NCBI GenBank assembly: GCA_004565275.1
Contig: SDOX01000021.1
Coordinates: forward strand, 1,102,230-1,166,229
Length of the DNA: 64,000 bases
Reading direction: 5' to 3'
From: Nannochloropsis salina CCMP1776
Lineage: Eukaryota; Sar; Eustigmatophyceae; Eustigmatales; Monodopsidaceae
In this document: one piece after another, positions 1-11,100 of the stretch
How positions within the stretch are numbered: position 1 is the first letter of the stretch
Layout of the letters: each line of letters begins with the position of its first letter
The notes under the pieces: model-generated
Told to the model about the DNA's origin: nothing
What the model saw: the letters and a program-made list of their open reading frames with translations, nothing else
Database searches by the model: none
Program-made: the position numbers and the translations under genes

Positions 1-235
1 TCGATCAAGGGTAATCTAGAGGCATTCACCCTCCTATACATAGAGCAGATGGTTATGCTCGTCACGCTCGCTCGTTCGATCTTTCGCACTCTCTGCTTCT
101 CTCCCTTTTTTTTTCCTCTCTCCTGTTTCTCTCTTCTATACTTTCCTCACAAACACATACACAAATACGTATACATACAGGAAAGCGGATGGAGAATAAA
201 GAGGGAAGAAGAAAGGCTTTCCAAGCTATGCTCAG

Positions 236-547
236 ATGCACTGGAATAGATTTGTTGAAATTTTCAGAGGTGTGAGATCAGACCGGATTAAAAATGAGGC
301 CGAAGAAAGAGCGTGCATGCTTTTTGGGGAGGAGGCGGTGGAGGAGGACATATTCGAAAGTAGGTACCTAGACTCTGATGACATGGACTTGAGGTCCGAT
401 GTTTCCGAGGACGAAATGGGTGCGATTTCACGCTTGTCATAGGACGCGTGGGAAATCACGCCAAAGCAAATGAAAAGGAAGAGGGAGGCGGACGCGAAGG
501 ACGTAGACGCGGAGGAGGAGGACGAGGCTGAGGAGGAGGAGGATTAA
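236..547 (+). other. possible 3' remnant of an acidic protein
   Basis: One frame from the ATG at 236 reads through an acidic segment (key residues around FGEEAVEEDIFE and DSDDMDLRSD), meets a single TAG at 440-442, then stays open in the same frame through a Lys/Arg then Glu/Asp-rich tail to TAA at 545-547. The TAG sits in a context (cttgtcatag) that could be an intron acceptor, but I could not place a convincing donor. It may be the end of a gene that starts before the window, a decayed gene, or chance coding in purine-rich DNA. I recognise no family. Confidence 0.2.
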
Positions 548-760
548 AAATGAAGGAGGAGAAGGAGGAGATGGAGGAGGAAGACGAGGAGGAAACACAG
601 GAGGACGAGGAGGAGGACGAAACGAAGGAAGGAAAGGGGGACGAAACGAACGAAGACGTGGAGGAGAAGAGAAAACGGAGGAAGAGTAGCGAAACGAAGA
701 GAGAGCCACCGCGTGCAAAAAGAATCTTGGGAAGAGCATGAGGAAAAAAAATCAATGGAG
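478..760. repeat. purine-rich low-complexity tract (GAG/GGA-rich)
   Basis: The plus strand is almost all G and A for about 280 bases, built from irregular GAG, GGA and GAC triplets, with no fixed unit. Long open frames on both strands here (Glu/Asp-rich on plus, Pro/Ser-rich on minus) follow from the composition and are not good gene evidence. Confidence 0.7.
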
Positions 761-1296
761 AGGAGAAAAGAGCAAGGCTAGGTGAAGGGAGTAGGAGAGC
801 GCCGACGTCATGATGATGGTAATAATAGTAGCATCAGAAGAAGAGAAGAAGGAGGACTAAGGGAGAAGGAGGAGACTGACATGGCTGTAAGGGACAGGGA
901 GAGAAAAAAGATGAGAATGGGGAGGGGTGAGAGGTCAAGGACATGGAGGACATATTACATGTGTCTCTGGGTGTCTCTATACATGTATACCCCTGCAGGT
1001 AAGGGGGGGGGAGGAGGGCCCATCCTGTCACCCCCTATGTTTCATAACCCTGCCACTACACATGCAAGTACGTCGATTGCGGCAGCAACAACAAAATGAT
1101 AAAATTAGAGCAATAAAATACACACAGAGCGATAATCGACGAACAAAAAATAGAATTCGTGAACGATGAATCGATATATCGATCGTACAATGCGACGAAA
1201 CGATGGCTCCAGGACTCAACATTTGCTTGGCTATCACCGATAATGTGATCGACTTATGCGATATGCTTCACTATTCACGCTTAGATGTGATCGGTG

Positions 1297-1526
1297 CTTT
1301 TGATAGCCCCGAAGTATGATCTGTTGAAATTTTGTTGAGCTCCTTTTCCTTAGCCATGATTGCTTCATTTATGCTCTCAGCCCTTCGCGTTCTTGCGCTC
1401 ATTTTCCTCAACCATGACCGTCCGGTCATGATATCTGTCCTTGCGTTGTTGAGCTCATTTTCCAAGACTGTTACATTAATTTTGATAGCGCTGAAGTGGT
1501 AGTAACGGAAATTTTGTTGCGATTCA
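1297..1526. repeat. diverged short direct repeats
   Basis: A block near 1297-1345 (tttgatag...gaagt...gaaattttgttg) recurs in diverged form near 1475-1525. Between them a roughly 25-base phrase (ttgttgagctccttttcc and variants, twice followed by ccatga) occurs near 1334, 1394 and 1447. A palindrome-like catgaccgtccggtcatg lies at about 1422-1439. Together they look like a small degenerate repeat array just upstream of the transporter gene. Copies were matched by eye and the edges are approximate. Confidence 0.45.
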
Positions 1527-1668
1527 TGTACAGTCAATTTGAGCAATCGACAACTTGTTGAACACCTCAACCCGAACGCTCTTTCAGCCGTTGGGACGGC
1601 CTCTGTACGTGCTCTCATTTTCCCTTTCGCACCTTTGCAAGGTATCAACAGGCATCGATCTACACACA

Positions 1669-3813
1669 ATGGACGATGAGGACATCCTCCTCGACAGCCG
1701 TGCTGTAGGGGGCAAGCGTGGAGCAGATTTGGGGGCTCCTCTTCTGCTGCCGAGCTCATCAGCAAGTGGAGGAGACCAAGGGGGTTTTGGTGCAGCGTAC
1801 GTCCCTGCAACGGTGCGGCGGCGACGGCTATGGTTCGACAACGTGTTTGGGGTGATCTTTGGTATATTTGCCTTCGTCATGACTCTCTTGGCCTTGACGA
1901 TAGGAGTCAAGGCGGTGATCAACAGGCGGACGCCCGCTGTGGTTGTATTGGATGAAGGGACCTCAAGCGTGGACGACCCCGCCCATCCCGGCACTCGGCA
2001 CGCCACCTACGAGGGCTTCAAACTCTTCTCGGGAATCACACTGATTTGTACTCTGGGTGTGGTGCTTTCTGCGTTATGGTTGCAGGTGATGGTGACTTGC
2101 TCCTCTGCCCTCTTGACCTATACCCTCATGGCTGTGGCCCTCCTTGGTCTTTTGGCTGGCACAGCGTTCTTCGCAGGCGCCAACCCTTGGGCGGGCGTCG
2201 TCACCCTTCTTGTGACAGTGATCGCTCTGGTCTATTTCCAGCAGCTCCGGAGGCGCATGGCCTTTGCAACAGCCAATTTGAAAATCGCGTGCAGGGCCCT
2301 ATGGGATAGCCCCCCCTTGTTGGGCGTCGGCGTGGGTCTCCTGCTTCTGCAAGTGTGCTGGGGGATACTCTGGGCACTAGCTTTGATGGGTGCGGCGACA
2401 AATGCGGACCTGGCGACCCTGCGGGACCCGGTTTCGGGCCAGGTGTACCCCATGAGTCAATGCACGACCTATGAGACCCTGGGTCCCAACGGGAATTTTA
2501 CGGCCGCTTGTCTCCACACGGGTCAGACCTGTCTGAAATGCGTGTGTGGGAGCGGGATTAGCGCCGTGACCGTCTGGGAGGATCGTTCGTGCTTTGCCTA
2601 CAAGCTGTACGCGGGCTGGCTCGTGGTTCTTTTGGCTGGCTTCTTGTGGGGAGGCGCGGTGGTCCGCAACGTGGGGCATTGCACCGTGTCCGGGACGGTG
2701 GGGACCTGGTGGGTGTCGGGAAGGGAGCGGGGAGCTGCGTCGGTGGGGAGTCATTTCCGACGGTCCTTGTCCACCTCGTTTGGATCCATTTGTCTGGGTT
2801 CCCTGCTTGTGGCGCTCGTGCAGACGGCCCGGCATATTCTCTTGAACGCCCACCGGGCCAACCAACGGACGGTGCAGAGCAACACCATCACGGCCATGCT
2901 GGGCTGTCTCCTGGTCCTGGTCGACCGGGCGCTGGCCTGGTTCAACCGGTACGCCCTCGTGTATGTGGCTCTGTACGGGTTGGATTTCATGTCGGCGGGC
3001 AAGGCGACGACGGAGCTCTTTCGTGCCCGCGGGGTCACCGCCCTGGTCAACGACACCATGATCGAGGGCGTCCTGTCCCTGGGCGTGGTGATCGTGGGCT
3101 TGCTCTGTGCGTTGACGGGGTACTTGTACGGGAGGGATTGGGGCATAAGCCAGGCGAACGTAGCGATTCTGGGAGTGTCCGGCGCTTTTATCGGCGTGGC
3201 ACTGGCAGGGGTGGTGTCAGGTTTAGTGGAAAGTGCCGTTTGCACCACCTTTGTCCTCTTCGCGGAAGACCCGCAGTCCTTGGAGATCAGCCATGGAGGG
3301 GAGGCGTGCGAGGAGCTGGTGCAGGCCTGGGAGGACGTGTTGCAGGGGCCCTTGTCGGGGATGGGAGGGATGGTGGGAGGGGCCGAAGGAGGGCGTGGAC
3401 AGGGAGGCTTCAAGCCACCGGTGCCGTCTCCTTCGCCATTTGAGGGCGATCGACCCTCGCCCTCCTCGCAGGCTCCCTCCTTGTCCGCTGTGGGCCCGGG
3501 CACGGTCCCGCCTTACCCCTCTTCGGCCTCGGCGAATCCTGCGGGAAAAGGCAAACGAGCGAGTCCGCCCCCGGCGCCCGCGACAGCCGTAGAGAGGGCT
3601 GTGGCGAATTTCGGAGGTGGGTCCTCTTTGTTGTTCGGGAGGGGTGGAGGGAGTGTGAGTCGGACGCCGACCCTGGATGTGGGGGAGGAGGAGGAGCACG
3701 AGGAAGAAGGGGAGGGCGGTGGGGAGGGCGGGAGGGAAGGAGGGCGGGAGGGCGAGGGAGAAGGAGGGATGGAGGCAGGGATGCATGGGGAGGAGGACGT
3801 GGAGGAGGTGTGA
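1669..3813 (+). CDS. choline transporter-like (CTL/SLC44, PNS1) membrane protein
   Basis: Predicted multi-pass plasma- or endomembrane protein of the CTL/SLC44 family, whose characterised members carry choline or ethanolamine. From the ATG at 1669 it is 714 residues. An N-terminal cytosolic segment precedes a first membrane helix (VFGVIFGIFAFVMTLLALTI), then a loop, then about nine more hydrophobic segments. The conserved C-terminal part of the family is visible: CTVSGTVGTWW, the long block from SLSTSFGSICLGSLLVAL, and the helix ending GLVESAVCTTFVLFAEDP. The large loop between helices holds several cysteines, as is usual. The last 170 residues are low-complexity Gly/Pro/Ser then Glu/Gly-rich and not conserved. 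The frame is open 38 codons further upstream, but ATG 1669 begins a better cytosolic N-terminus. No introns. Substrate is inferred from family only. Confidence 0.85.
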   Translation: MDDEDILLDSRAVGGKRGADLGAPLLLPSSSASGGDQGGFGAAYVPATVRRRRLWFDNVFGVIFGIFAFVMTLLALTIGVKAVINRRTPAVVVLDEGTSSVDDPAHPGTRHATYEGFKLFSGITLICTLGVVLSALWLQVMVTCSSALLTYTLMAVALLGLLAGTAFFAGANPWAGVVTLLVTVIALVYFQQLRRRMAFATANLKIACRALWDSPPLLGVGVGLLLLQVCWGILWALALMGAATNADLATLRDPVSGQVYPMSQCTTYETLGPNGNFTAACLHTGQTCLKCVCGSGISAVTVWEDRSCFAYKLYAGWLVVLLAGFLWGGAVVRNVGHCTVSGTVGTWWVSGRERGAASVGSHFRRSLSTSFGSICLGSLLVALVQTARHILLNAHRANQRTVQSNTITAMLGCLLVLVDRALAWFNRYALVYVALYGLDFMSAGKATTELFRARGVTALVNDTMIEGVLSLGVVIVGLLCALTGYLYGRDWGISQANVAILGVSGAFIGVALAGVVSGLVESAVCTTFVLFAEDPQSLEISHGGEACEELVQAWEDVLQGPLSGMGGMVGGAEGGRGQGGFKPPVPSPSPFEGDRPSPSSQAPSLSAVGPGTVPPYPSSASANPAGKGKRASPPPAPATAVERAVANFGGGSSLLFGRGGGSVSRTPTLDVGEEEEHEEEGEGGGEGGREGGREGEGEGGMEAGMHGEEDVEEV

Positions 3814-5679
3814 TTAAAGGAGGAAGTGCGAAGTTGTGAAGAGTATGTACTGCAAGCAAAAGACGGGTGGGAGGTAAAGCAGGAGCGTGCGTGTAAATAG
3901 GAGTCACATAAAGATTGAACAAAGTCGGAGAGGAAAGACAGGAAATAGAAGCCGCATACATTCAGAATCTCCACAAGCTGGGCGTCGCTTATCGTATATT
4001 GAGGCTGTCTAACTTGCAACCCCGCTACGGGCACTTGACGGGTTTTTTCTCTTCTTTTTCGCCCCCAACGTGCCGTAGGCGCGGTAGAGCACCATGCTCT
4101 CATTCCACCCCGCGGGCCCCGCCAGGCCTCTACCTCCGACCTAGCTCTCTCCAACACCACCCCCCCTTCATTGCCTCGCCTCACTCCTTCCAACGCCCCC
4201 CTTCCTCCCCCAAGCCCTCCCCCGCCCCCTCCTTGAACCCTCTCTCCCGTGTAGGTAGGCGCCGGCACCACGCTCACGGGACTGGGCGCCTTTCCAGTCA
4301 CACTGCTCTGCCCTGCTGCCTGCAGAGCCAATGCCGCCTGGGCAAAGAGGGCGTTCACGTCGCCAGGCCGGTCCGAGAAAAGCATGGTGTGAGACTGGGA
4401 ACCCATCAGACCGTACATGCTGATATACTCCTTGGCCACCTGCAGCTTGGCGGCGTCCTGACCTTGCGCCTCGCCCAGGCTCTCCGCCACCACCCGGATG
4501 GACTCGGCGAAGGCCTCCGCCTTCACACGGATCGCCTTGGCTTCTCCCTCCCCTTCCAGAATGTACTGCTTCTTGCGGGCCTCAGCCTCGTTGGTGGTCT
4601 TGATCAGGTCGCCCTCGGATTCGTTCCTGAGTTTGATCTTCACCCCCTCCGACTGCAACTCTTGTGCCCGCTTCTCCCCCTCCGCCTTGATGACCAGCTC
4701 TCGCCGGTGCCGCTCCGCCGCCGCCTGCTTGTCCATGGCATGCGTGATCGTCTTGTCTGGGCGGATCTCCGTGATCTCGTACCGCTTCACCTCCATACCC
4801 CAGGCCGTACACGCGTCTTGAATGCTCTTTCGGATCATTTCGTTCAACCGACTCCGGGCGTGCAAAATCTCGTCCAGCTCCAGCTCACCAAGGGCTGCCC
4901 GCATCGCCGACTGCGCGCATTGACGCACGGCGTATAAGGGGTTGTAAGAGCCGTAGGCGGCCTGGGCCGGGTCCACAAATTGCACGTAGAGGATGCCACT
5001 CACGTCCACCGAGACGTTGTCCTTGGTGATGGCCGGTTGCGGGGCGATGGCCATGGCACGCTCACGCATGTCGATGCGGTAGGCGATGCGGTCCACGTAG
5101 GGGATGGCTGGCGCGGGGGACAGGGTAATAAGAGAGGAAGATGGGGGCGTAGGGCAGGCACGTCATAACGAGCCGGGAGACAACATCAATGTGAGAAAGG
5201 GAAAAACACAGGTCTACCCGGCCGAGGGACAACTTACCTAGAAACCACCCCGACTCCTTGATATCCAGAAGTTTTCCAAAACGTTCCACTACGAAGCGCT
5301 CGCCCTGTGGGCAGACGTTGAGGATGGTGTTCGTGCTACCCAGGGGCCACACGTCCTCGTACACTGGACGTTACATACATGGATTAAGTCCCAAAACGCT
5401 ACATTATAGGCAGTGACATGACAGATAGAGAGGGATGGACTTACTTGAGGAAAATTGGTAGCTTGAGTGGGGCATGGAGGCCAAAGAACGTCGCGGCACA
5501 AGGCGTAAATTCTCACCCAGTGCGGTTACAGGCATGGTGACTCGTCGTCGAAGCAAACGTGGAGCTACGTTGGTCGCGACTGAGGAGCAAGCAGGAGTGC
5601 GCAACGTTGAAAATGCAGCATGGGCTAAAGGCAAGAATTGCTTACTGCGCAGAGTTGCCGTTCCGCCATGAGAGAGCAT
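3814..5679 (-). CDS. STOML2: mitochondrial stomatin-like protein 2 (SPFH/prohibitin superfamily)
   Basis: SLP-2 homologues form ring-like scaffolds on the mitochondrial inner membrane that bind cardiolipin and prohibitins. Exon 1 is 5445-5679 and encodes an Arg/Ser-rich mitochondrial presequence. Exon 2 is 5238-5363 (NTILNVCPQGERFVVERFGK). Exon 3 starts at 5107 and continues the SPFH fold (YVDRIAYRIDMRE, then VSVDVSGILYVQFVDP) and the coiled-coil Glu/Ala/Lys-rich arm. Junctions are GT-AG and the joined frame gives GWFLAIPYVDRIA, the family motif. The 3' end is uncertain: similarity stops near 4290, yet the frame stays open into the neighbouring gene. A donor at CCC/gtgagc (about 4280) or AAT/gtatgc (about 3966), joined to a strong acceptor before 3849, would end the protein at 3814, touching the opposite gene's stop codon at 3813. 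I used that end as the most economical. Confidence 0.8.
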
Positions 5680-5953
5680 TGCGTCTGTCGAGAGGAGTGC
5701 TTACCGCCGGGGCTAAAAGTGTTGAAGACAATCGAGCGAATACAACCTGAGAAATGACGTGTCATTGCAACATGAGAGGTGCAAATTGTGAAGAAGCAAT
5801 GTAAACAGAATCGCGACGCGTCGTCAATGTTGTGCTTCTTGTCAACGTGGAAGAACTCAAAAAGAACTGAAGCTAGCGATGATTCGATGTCGCAAGTATC
5901 TTTCCATTCCGTCACCCTATGTGCCCTCCTTACGCCATATTTCTCAGCGTCCG
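5680..5953. promoter_or_regulatory. divergent promoter region, SLP-2 / NOL7-like
   Basis: The 274 bases between the two start codons must contain both 5' ends. No clear TATA box or repeat is seen. An in-frame upstream ATG for the right-hand gene exists at 5879. Confidence 0.5.
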
Positions 5954-7390
5954 ATGACCACAAGAACGCGAGCCAAAGCCAATGTTGGCAATGATGTTAC
6001 GCCTGCCAAGGAGGGCATAGCAACTAGGCAGCGGAGAAAAGCATCCGGCTCCTCCGGCACTCCCTCCCAAACGTCCCTCCCACCCATTGAGAAAGCGGTG
6101 AAAAGGACTTCTAACGTGGACCAATCGGACGACGACGACGACGAACCCGTAGAAATTCAGGTATATGATGTCAATCATGGTATATTTGTGTTTTGTAAAA
6201 AAATCCTTCTCCAACTGCGACGCTTACTTGATTCACCTATTGTCTCCTTCCTGCGTGGTAGTCTCATGCGGTACGAGATGGTGAGCGTGGAAATCACTCA
6301 AGGCCAAGCGGCTTGAATACACGGGTTAAAAAGCGACCACGGAAAGTAAAGGAACGCGAAAACAAATATTGGGCGGAGAAGGGGGGCCATGAGGGTGCAG
6401 GGCAAGGAAGACCGGTGCATGAGGATGAAGGGGATGTACAGGGTCTCTTCGCCCCTAACCTTGCCGCTACAGAAGCAAACGAGGATGGGCAGAAAAATGT
6501 GGAAAAGGCAAACAGACTTGTGGACCCTTCCTCGGGAGATGAACCCTTGCCGGCGACTTTCTGGGAAGCAGTGCAACGGGCCAAAGAAGCCGAGCAACAG
6601 CAACGCATCAATGAGGCTCTACGGCGCGTGGAGACCAAGAGGTGCGTGTAGGGGGAGAGATAGGCGTAATAATGTGCTATGGGGTTAAAGAGGCGGAGGA
6701 GAGGGGTGATGGAGGAGTTGTGCGTTCTACATGGCTGTGGAAGGTGGCTGTAACCGGAGGTGCGACGCCCACTGCGATAGCTTATAGCCGGATCTGAGAC
6801 GGAGATGGTCTCTTCATGCCTCATTCAAATACACGATGGTATGACAGGCGAAAAACGAGTGAAGAAGAGCGAACGAGGTTCAAGAAAATCGTGAAGATTC
6901 CTCGAGTGAGGTAGGTGCAGATGATATCAGAATGAGAGGAAGACCGCGTGGACGTCGAGGAAAAAATGGGCCGCATGGACTCGAACGCATCTAATCCAAG
7001 TGCCTCTACATTCAGTGGAAACATTCAGGTGGTTCCGCTCAATGAGCTAACGGAGGAGGTAGATGGGAGGACCGGCGTCCCGTCCGAGGTAAGCTTCGTT
7101 TAAATCGCGATGACGATACAAGGATGAAGAAGAAGGGCTGGTGCCTATCGTGTACCTAGAGCGTGCCATGAAAAAATGTCACGGCCTCCATGCCTTTTCT
7201 GCCCTTCTCTCTGTAGGTTCTGGCGTTCGCGCAATCATTGGGAGCAAGCACCGGCCTTGCAACTTCACGGAAAAGGGTGCCATTCGTGGCATTTGCTAGA
7301 GCAAAACCCAGCACCGCAAGGTCGAAAAGCACTCTCAAGGCCGCTCCAAGGGCAAGGGCAGGTGAAAATCCCAGAAGAAATAGAAAATAG
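5954..7390 (+). CDS. NOL7-like nucleolar protein, five exons
   Basis: Exons 5954-6160, 6262-6641, 6848-6910, 7016-7088 and 7217-7390 all join with GT-AG borders and matching phases to give 298 codons, stop included. The order of features fits NOL7/NUC129-type nucleolar proteins: an N-terminal Ser/Thr/Lys tail, an acidic patch (QSDDDDDEPVEI), a Lys/Arg-rich helix (VKKRPRKVKERENKYW), an LPATFWEAVQRA segment, then a C-terminal block GNIQVVPLNEL...EVLAFAQSLG...KRVPFVAFARAK and a basic tail. Human NOL7 has the same order, with AVRLKDQ and a basic end. NOL7 acts in early pre-rRNA processing. The assignment rests on layout and short matches by eye, so family identity is tentative, while the spliced gene is well supported. 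An alternative in-frame start lies at 5879. Confidence 0.6.
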
Positions 7391-7554
7391 GGTATGGCAG
7401 ACAAGAGATTTAAGAAAAATACTCGAAAATGTTTTAATTGTGTAAGCGCGTTCCTGGCGCGCACGAGCGTGGGAATTTCTTTTTCGCCTCTTCAGACCAT
7501 CTCGATTTTCTTTTTTGGGGGTTGTCATCCTATACTTGTACATCCAAGACTTAC

Positions 7555-7875
7555 TTAAAAGCGAGATACACGCCTTAAGGCTCTCTCCCGCAGCTGAAAA
7601 CGTTTTTCTGGCGAATACTTGTATGCAACAAGGTCAAGGAGCATCCGGGGGAGTTCTACATACCGTCCGTCCCACCGCGCGCGGGTAAAGGCTCGTCGAC
7701 GGCTTGCTTGGTGCCGTCTTAGCAATCTTGGTTGTTTGAAAAATGCAATACCTGAGCAAGCAGGACTATGAGGCGCATCCTCGTGACGCAAAATTTGGCA
7801 AAGACAGTAGAGTGGTGCTAAGTCGAAGTTACCTTTCCGTTGCCCCTCGCTCCGTCGCTCCCAGGAGTCTTGCAT
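7555..7875 (-). CDS. small basic protein of unknown function, two exons
   Basis: Exon 1 (7833-7875) and exon 2 (7555-7751) join through a good GT-AG intron (donor AAAG/gtaact, acceptor cttgctcag/G) to give a 79-residue protein. It is very rich in Arg (about one residue in four) and its C-terminal half (RWDGRYVELPRMLLDLVAYK then KRFQLRERALRRVSRF) looks like amphipathic helices. Size, charge and lack of a transmembrane span would suit a small ribosomal or mitoribosomal protein or an assembly factor, but I recognise no family. It lies tail to tail with the NOL7-like gene and head to head with the HECT ligase, a sensible slot for a real gene. The first exon is short, so the start is uncertain. 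Confidence 0.45.
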   Translation of the reverse strand: MQDSWERRSEGQRKGNFDLAPLYCLCQILRHEDAPHSPACSGIAFFKQPRLLRRHQASRRRAFTRARWDGRYVELPRMLLDLVAYKYSPEKRFQLRERALRRVSRF

Positions 7876-8151
7876 TAGGCAAAAAGGACTTTGCCGCTCC
7901 CTACATTGGCCTCAATGCGCTGCAGCTGCTAAGTTCGCGGTTGAGGCGCTGTGTACGGTGCATTTCATTGTGTGCCAACGGGCGAAATGACTCAAGTTTG
8001 ATTCGGGTCATCCTAAAACGTCACAAGAACGATATATGCTCGGAGGAATGCCATGATCCTCGGGGCCCAGCATTTGACATTGCTTCATCCTCATGCAACC
8101 CAGTTTCCTCTCAAAAATAGGGATCCATTAAGCTGTTTTTGAGGCTACACC

Positions 8152-11100
8152 ATGTTCTTTGAAGGTGAGGCCAAACGACGGCCCAATGTGAGTTTGCGGG
8201 GCAAAAGCCGAGAAGAGGAAAAAGCAGAGCTCCTCGTACGGGCTCGGCGTGAGAGACAGGCTCGAGCCGCGGATAAAGAAAAACGCACCGCCGCACTTGC
8301 CATCCTTCGGTACCATCGCTCACGGAAGATGGTGGCTGCATTCAAGGCAGAGCAGGTGGCAGAATTCGATAAACGCATGATGGACTTATGGAATTTGCGA
8401 AAGCTCCTCCAGAAGGCTCAACGCCCTCTGCCGACCCCCGCTAGTCTGGTAGAGAGCTTGGTAGGCCAGCTCATTTCTTTCTACAGCCCCATCCGGGAAG
8501 GTGACAATCGGCGCCTGCTGCGTTTGGCGTATCTATTGCTGGATTCCTGTGGGTCGACCAACGCGGCATGGAACTACAAGATATGGCGGCAATCGCACCC
8601 AGCGTTATTTGAAGCAGAAGTAGTCAGATTTACGCGCCTGTGTTTGTACCGAATAGATGCCCTGCGGCGAAAGAGGGTTTGTGAGCAGGAGAAGGACACG
8701 GAAGGAAATGGCGCGACGGAGGGCGAGGAAGAGGAAGAAGTGTTGTTGAAGCTTGTGGAAGAGCTCCTCGACCTGCCCGTGTGTACCGGAGACAATCCGG
8801 CTTCGGAGGTGGCCGTCAGCTGGCGCATGCTCCTCCAGCTGACCGTCCAAGGTGGAGAAGAAGGTGATTGCTGGGGACACGTGGAACTGCCCCGGACGAA
8901 GAGGCGCAAGACCTGCCACGGCGACCAGTGTCGGCGAACTCCCTTACCCCGCCTCCTCCTCAATCCCTTCCTCGCACGTCTGCAACGGCACCTGGGACTC
9001 TCTGTCCTCCTCCGTCGGGAGCTCCTAGCCTTCAGCTCGTCAAACAGAGAAGCGAAGGGCACTGGCTCGAAGGCTTTCCCGGCGGCTTTGAAGCTCTTGT
9101 GGACCCTGGCCTGTACGGCCGCGGGCCTTCCGCGAGGCTTTCCCAGCGTTTCCCCCCTTCCCCCGCCCATCCCTCCCTCCCTTCGAGACCTGCAACGTGC
9201 TTCCCGAACTCAGGTGGCCCGCTCCCTTCTCTCCATCCCCAAGCTCTTCACAGAGTCCAGCTTCTCCCCGTTGCTCGCCCCTTTGGGGCAGGGGAAGGCA
9301 TTAGGCTTGTGGGGCCTGCTCGACGGGTGGGACCGAGCGCAGCAGCCAGAGCAAGAGCAGCTTCGACGGTCGGTGGGGACGCCGACTGGGCGAGGGGGAG
9401 AGGGAGAGGGGACGGAGGACGTGGGGGAGCTGGCTGTGGTGCGGAACTTGCTGGATTTGACGCGTATGTTGCTGCAGCGGGGAGGAGAGGAAGGGGATCC
9501 CGGGGAGAGAGGAGGGGGCATGCCTGCCTTGGTCCGGGCGTTGGGATTTAGCGTGCGGCGAGTCCCGTTGGTGGGCGAGAAGGGGGGGGGGGACAAAGAC
9601 ATCCTCGCAGAGGACGAGGCGCGGATGGCGGTGGACTCTGAGGACCTTGAGGGGGCGGAGGGCGGAGAGGGCGAGAGAGGGGCGGGGAGTTGGGGCGGGA
9701 GGGGTCTGGAGGAGGCGATCTGGAAAGCCATGAGGATCTCGCAGGCGCGTACTGGGGCGCTGGGCTCGGAGGCCCTAGCCATGGCGACGGCGGCGCGGGA
9801 GGCCTTGAAGAAATTGTGCGAGGGCCGGGAGTTGCCCCGGCTCGTCGATAGGTTCCTGGAAGGGATGGAGAAAGCAGAGGGGGCAGGGAGGGAAGGGAGG
9901 GAGCGAGACGTGGTGAACGTGTGCCGGCTCTGCAGTCACGTGCTCGTCCACGCCGAGGACAGTCTCCCCACCTCCGTCACCCATGCCGGTGCCCACGCGG
10001 TAGGTGGGCCCCGACCCGAAGGCCTCTCCTCCAAGGTGCTAAACCTGCTGGCCTATCACCAAGGCCGGGACGACGTGCCCTTTGTGCGTCGTCTCTGGGG
10101 ACAATTCCTCTTGCCCAAGGTCTTGGCCGCGGGGGGGGGGCGGAAGGCGTTCGCTGCGGGCAACGAGGAAGGATTGCTCACTGACTACTACCCCGCTTTC
10201 CACCTCCTCTTCTCCGTGTATTCGCATCAACTCATGGCGCTCGACGACGAGGAGTTTTACCTGCGTCAGACTCCTCTTTCCCTCCCGCAAGTCCTTGTGC
10301 TTGTAGATGCATTGAAAGGCCTCCTTTATCAGATGTACTGGGTCGACCCCAACCGCTTGCTCTTGGCATCTTCCTCTTCCCTGCTCCCGCCCTTGGAGGC
10401 CTTGCAGCTCACGCGGGTGGCGACTGAACTGTTCAATCAATTGTACCAGCGACACAGCCGGCGGCCGTTTCCTCCCGCTATTGCCGCAGAAGCTGAGCGA
10501 GGCGGGGGCGATAGGGATGCCATGGATGTCGATACCAGAACGACCGTCCGGGGCTACAACAGGAGCAGGGCCGGTCTCACTGCGCAGGGCGAATCAGACC
10601 CTGCCCTTTGGCACTGGCCTGCTATTACCCAGCATGAGCTCGACCAAGAGCTCTCCACCGGGGAAAGCGTCGCCGAGCAGCCACCTCAACTTCCCTATCC
10701 ACAAAGCCACGCCCACGTGGAAAATTCAACCGGAGCCTCGTCGATCGAAACCCTCTTCGACACCTCCAAACGTCTTTACCCTGTCTTGACGCGGATTCCC
10801 CAAGTCCTCCCCTTTGCTCAGCGCGTGCAAGTCTTTCACAAGTTGTTAGCGGCGGACAAGCGACAGGCACAGGACGAAGCTCAACTGTTCGGGCACCGGA
10901 TCCGGGTTCGCCGCGCCCACATTTACGAGGACGCTTTCAAAGCCTTGAACCATCTTGGGCATGGTCTCCGGGGCCGTGTGCAAGTCACTTTTGTCTCTGA
11001 CTTGGGGACGGAAGAAGCTGGGATCGACGGCGGGGGCGTCTTTAAGGAGTTCATGGACGCCTTGACCAAACGCGCCTTTGACCCTCAGTATGCCCTCTTC

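Noticed and set aside
1271-1810. 179-codon minus-strand frame upstream of and into the CTL gene
   Set aside because: It includes antisense of the CTL start and the degenerate repeat; the Leu/Lys-rich tail reflects the repeat and shows no family motif.
2589-3443. 284-codon open frame on the plus strand inside the CTL gene
   Set aside because: Shadow frame of a GC-rich transmembrane gene, Gly/Arg-rich and without family features.
3915-4937. 340-codon open frame on the plus strand
   Set aside because: It lies antisense to the conserved SLP-2 exon; its product is Arg/Leu/Pro-rich with no motif and mirrors the codon pattern of the real gene.
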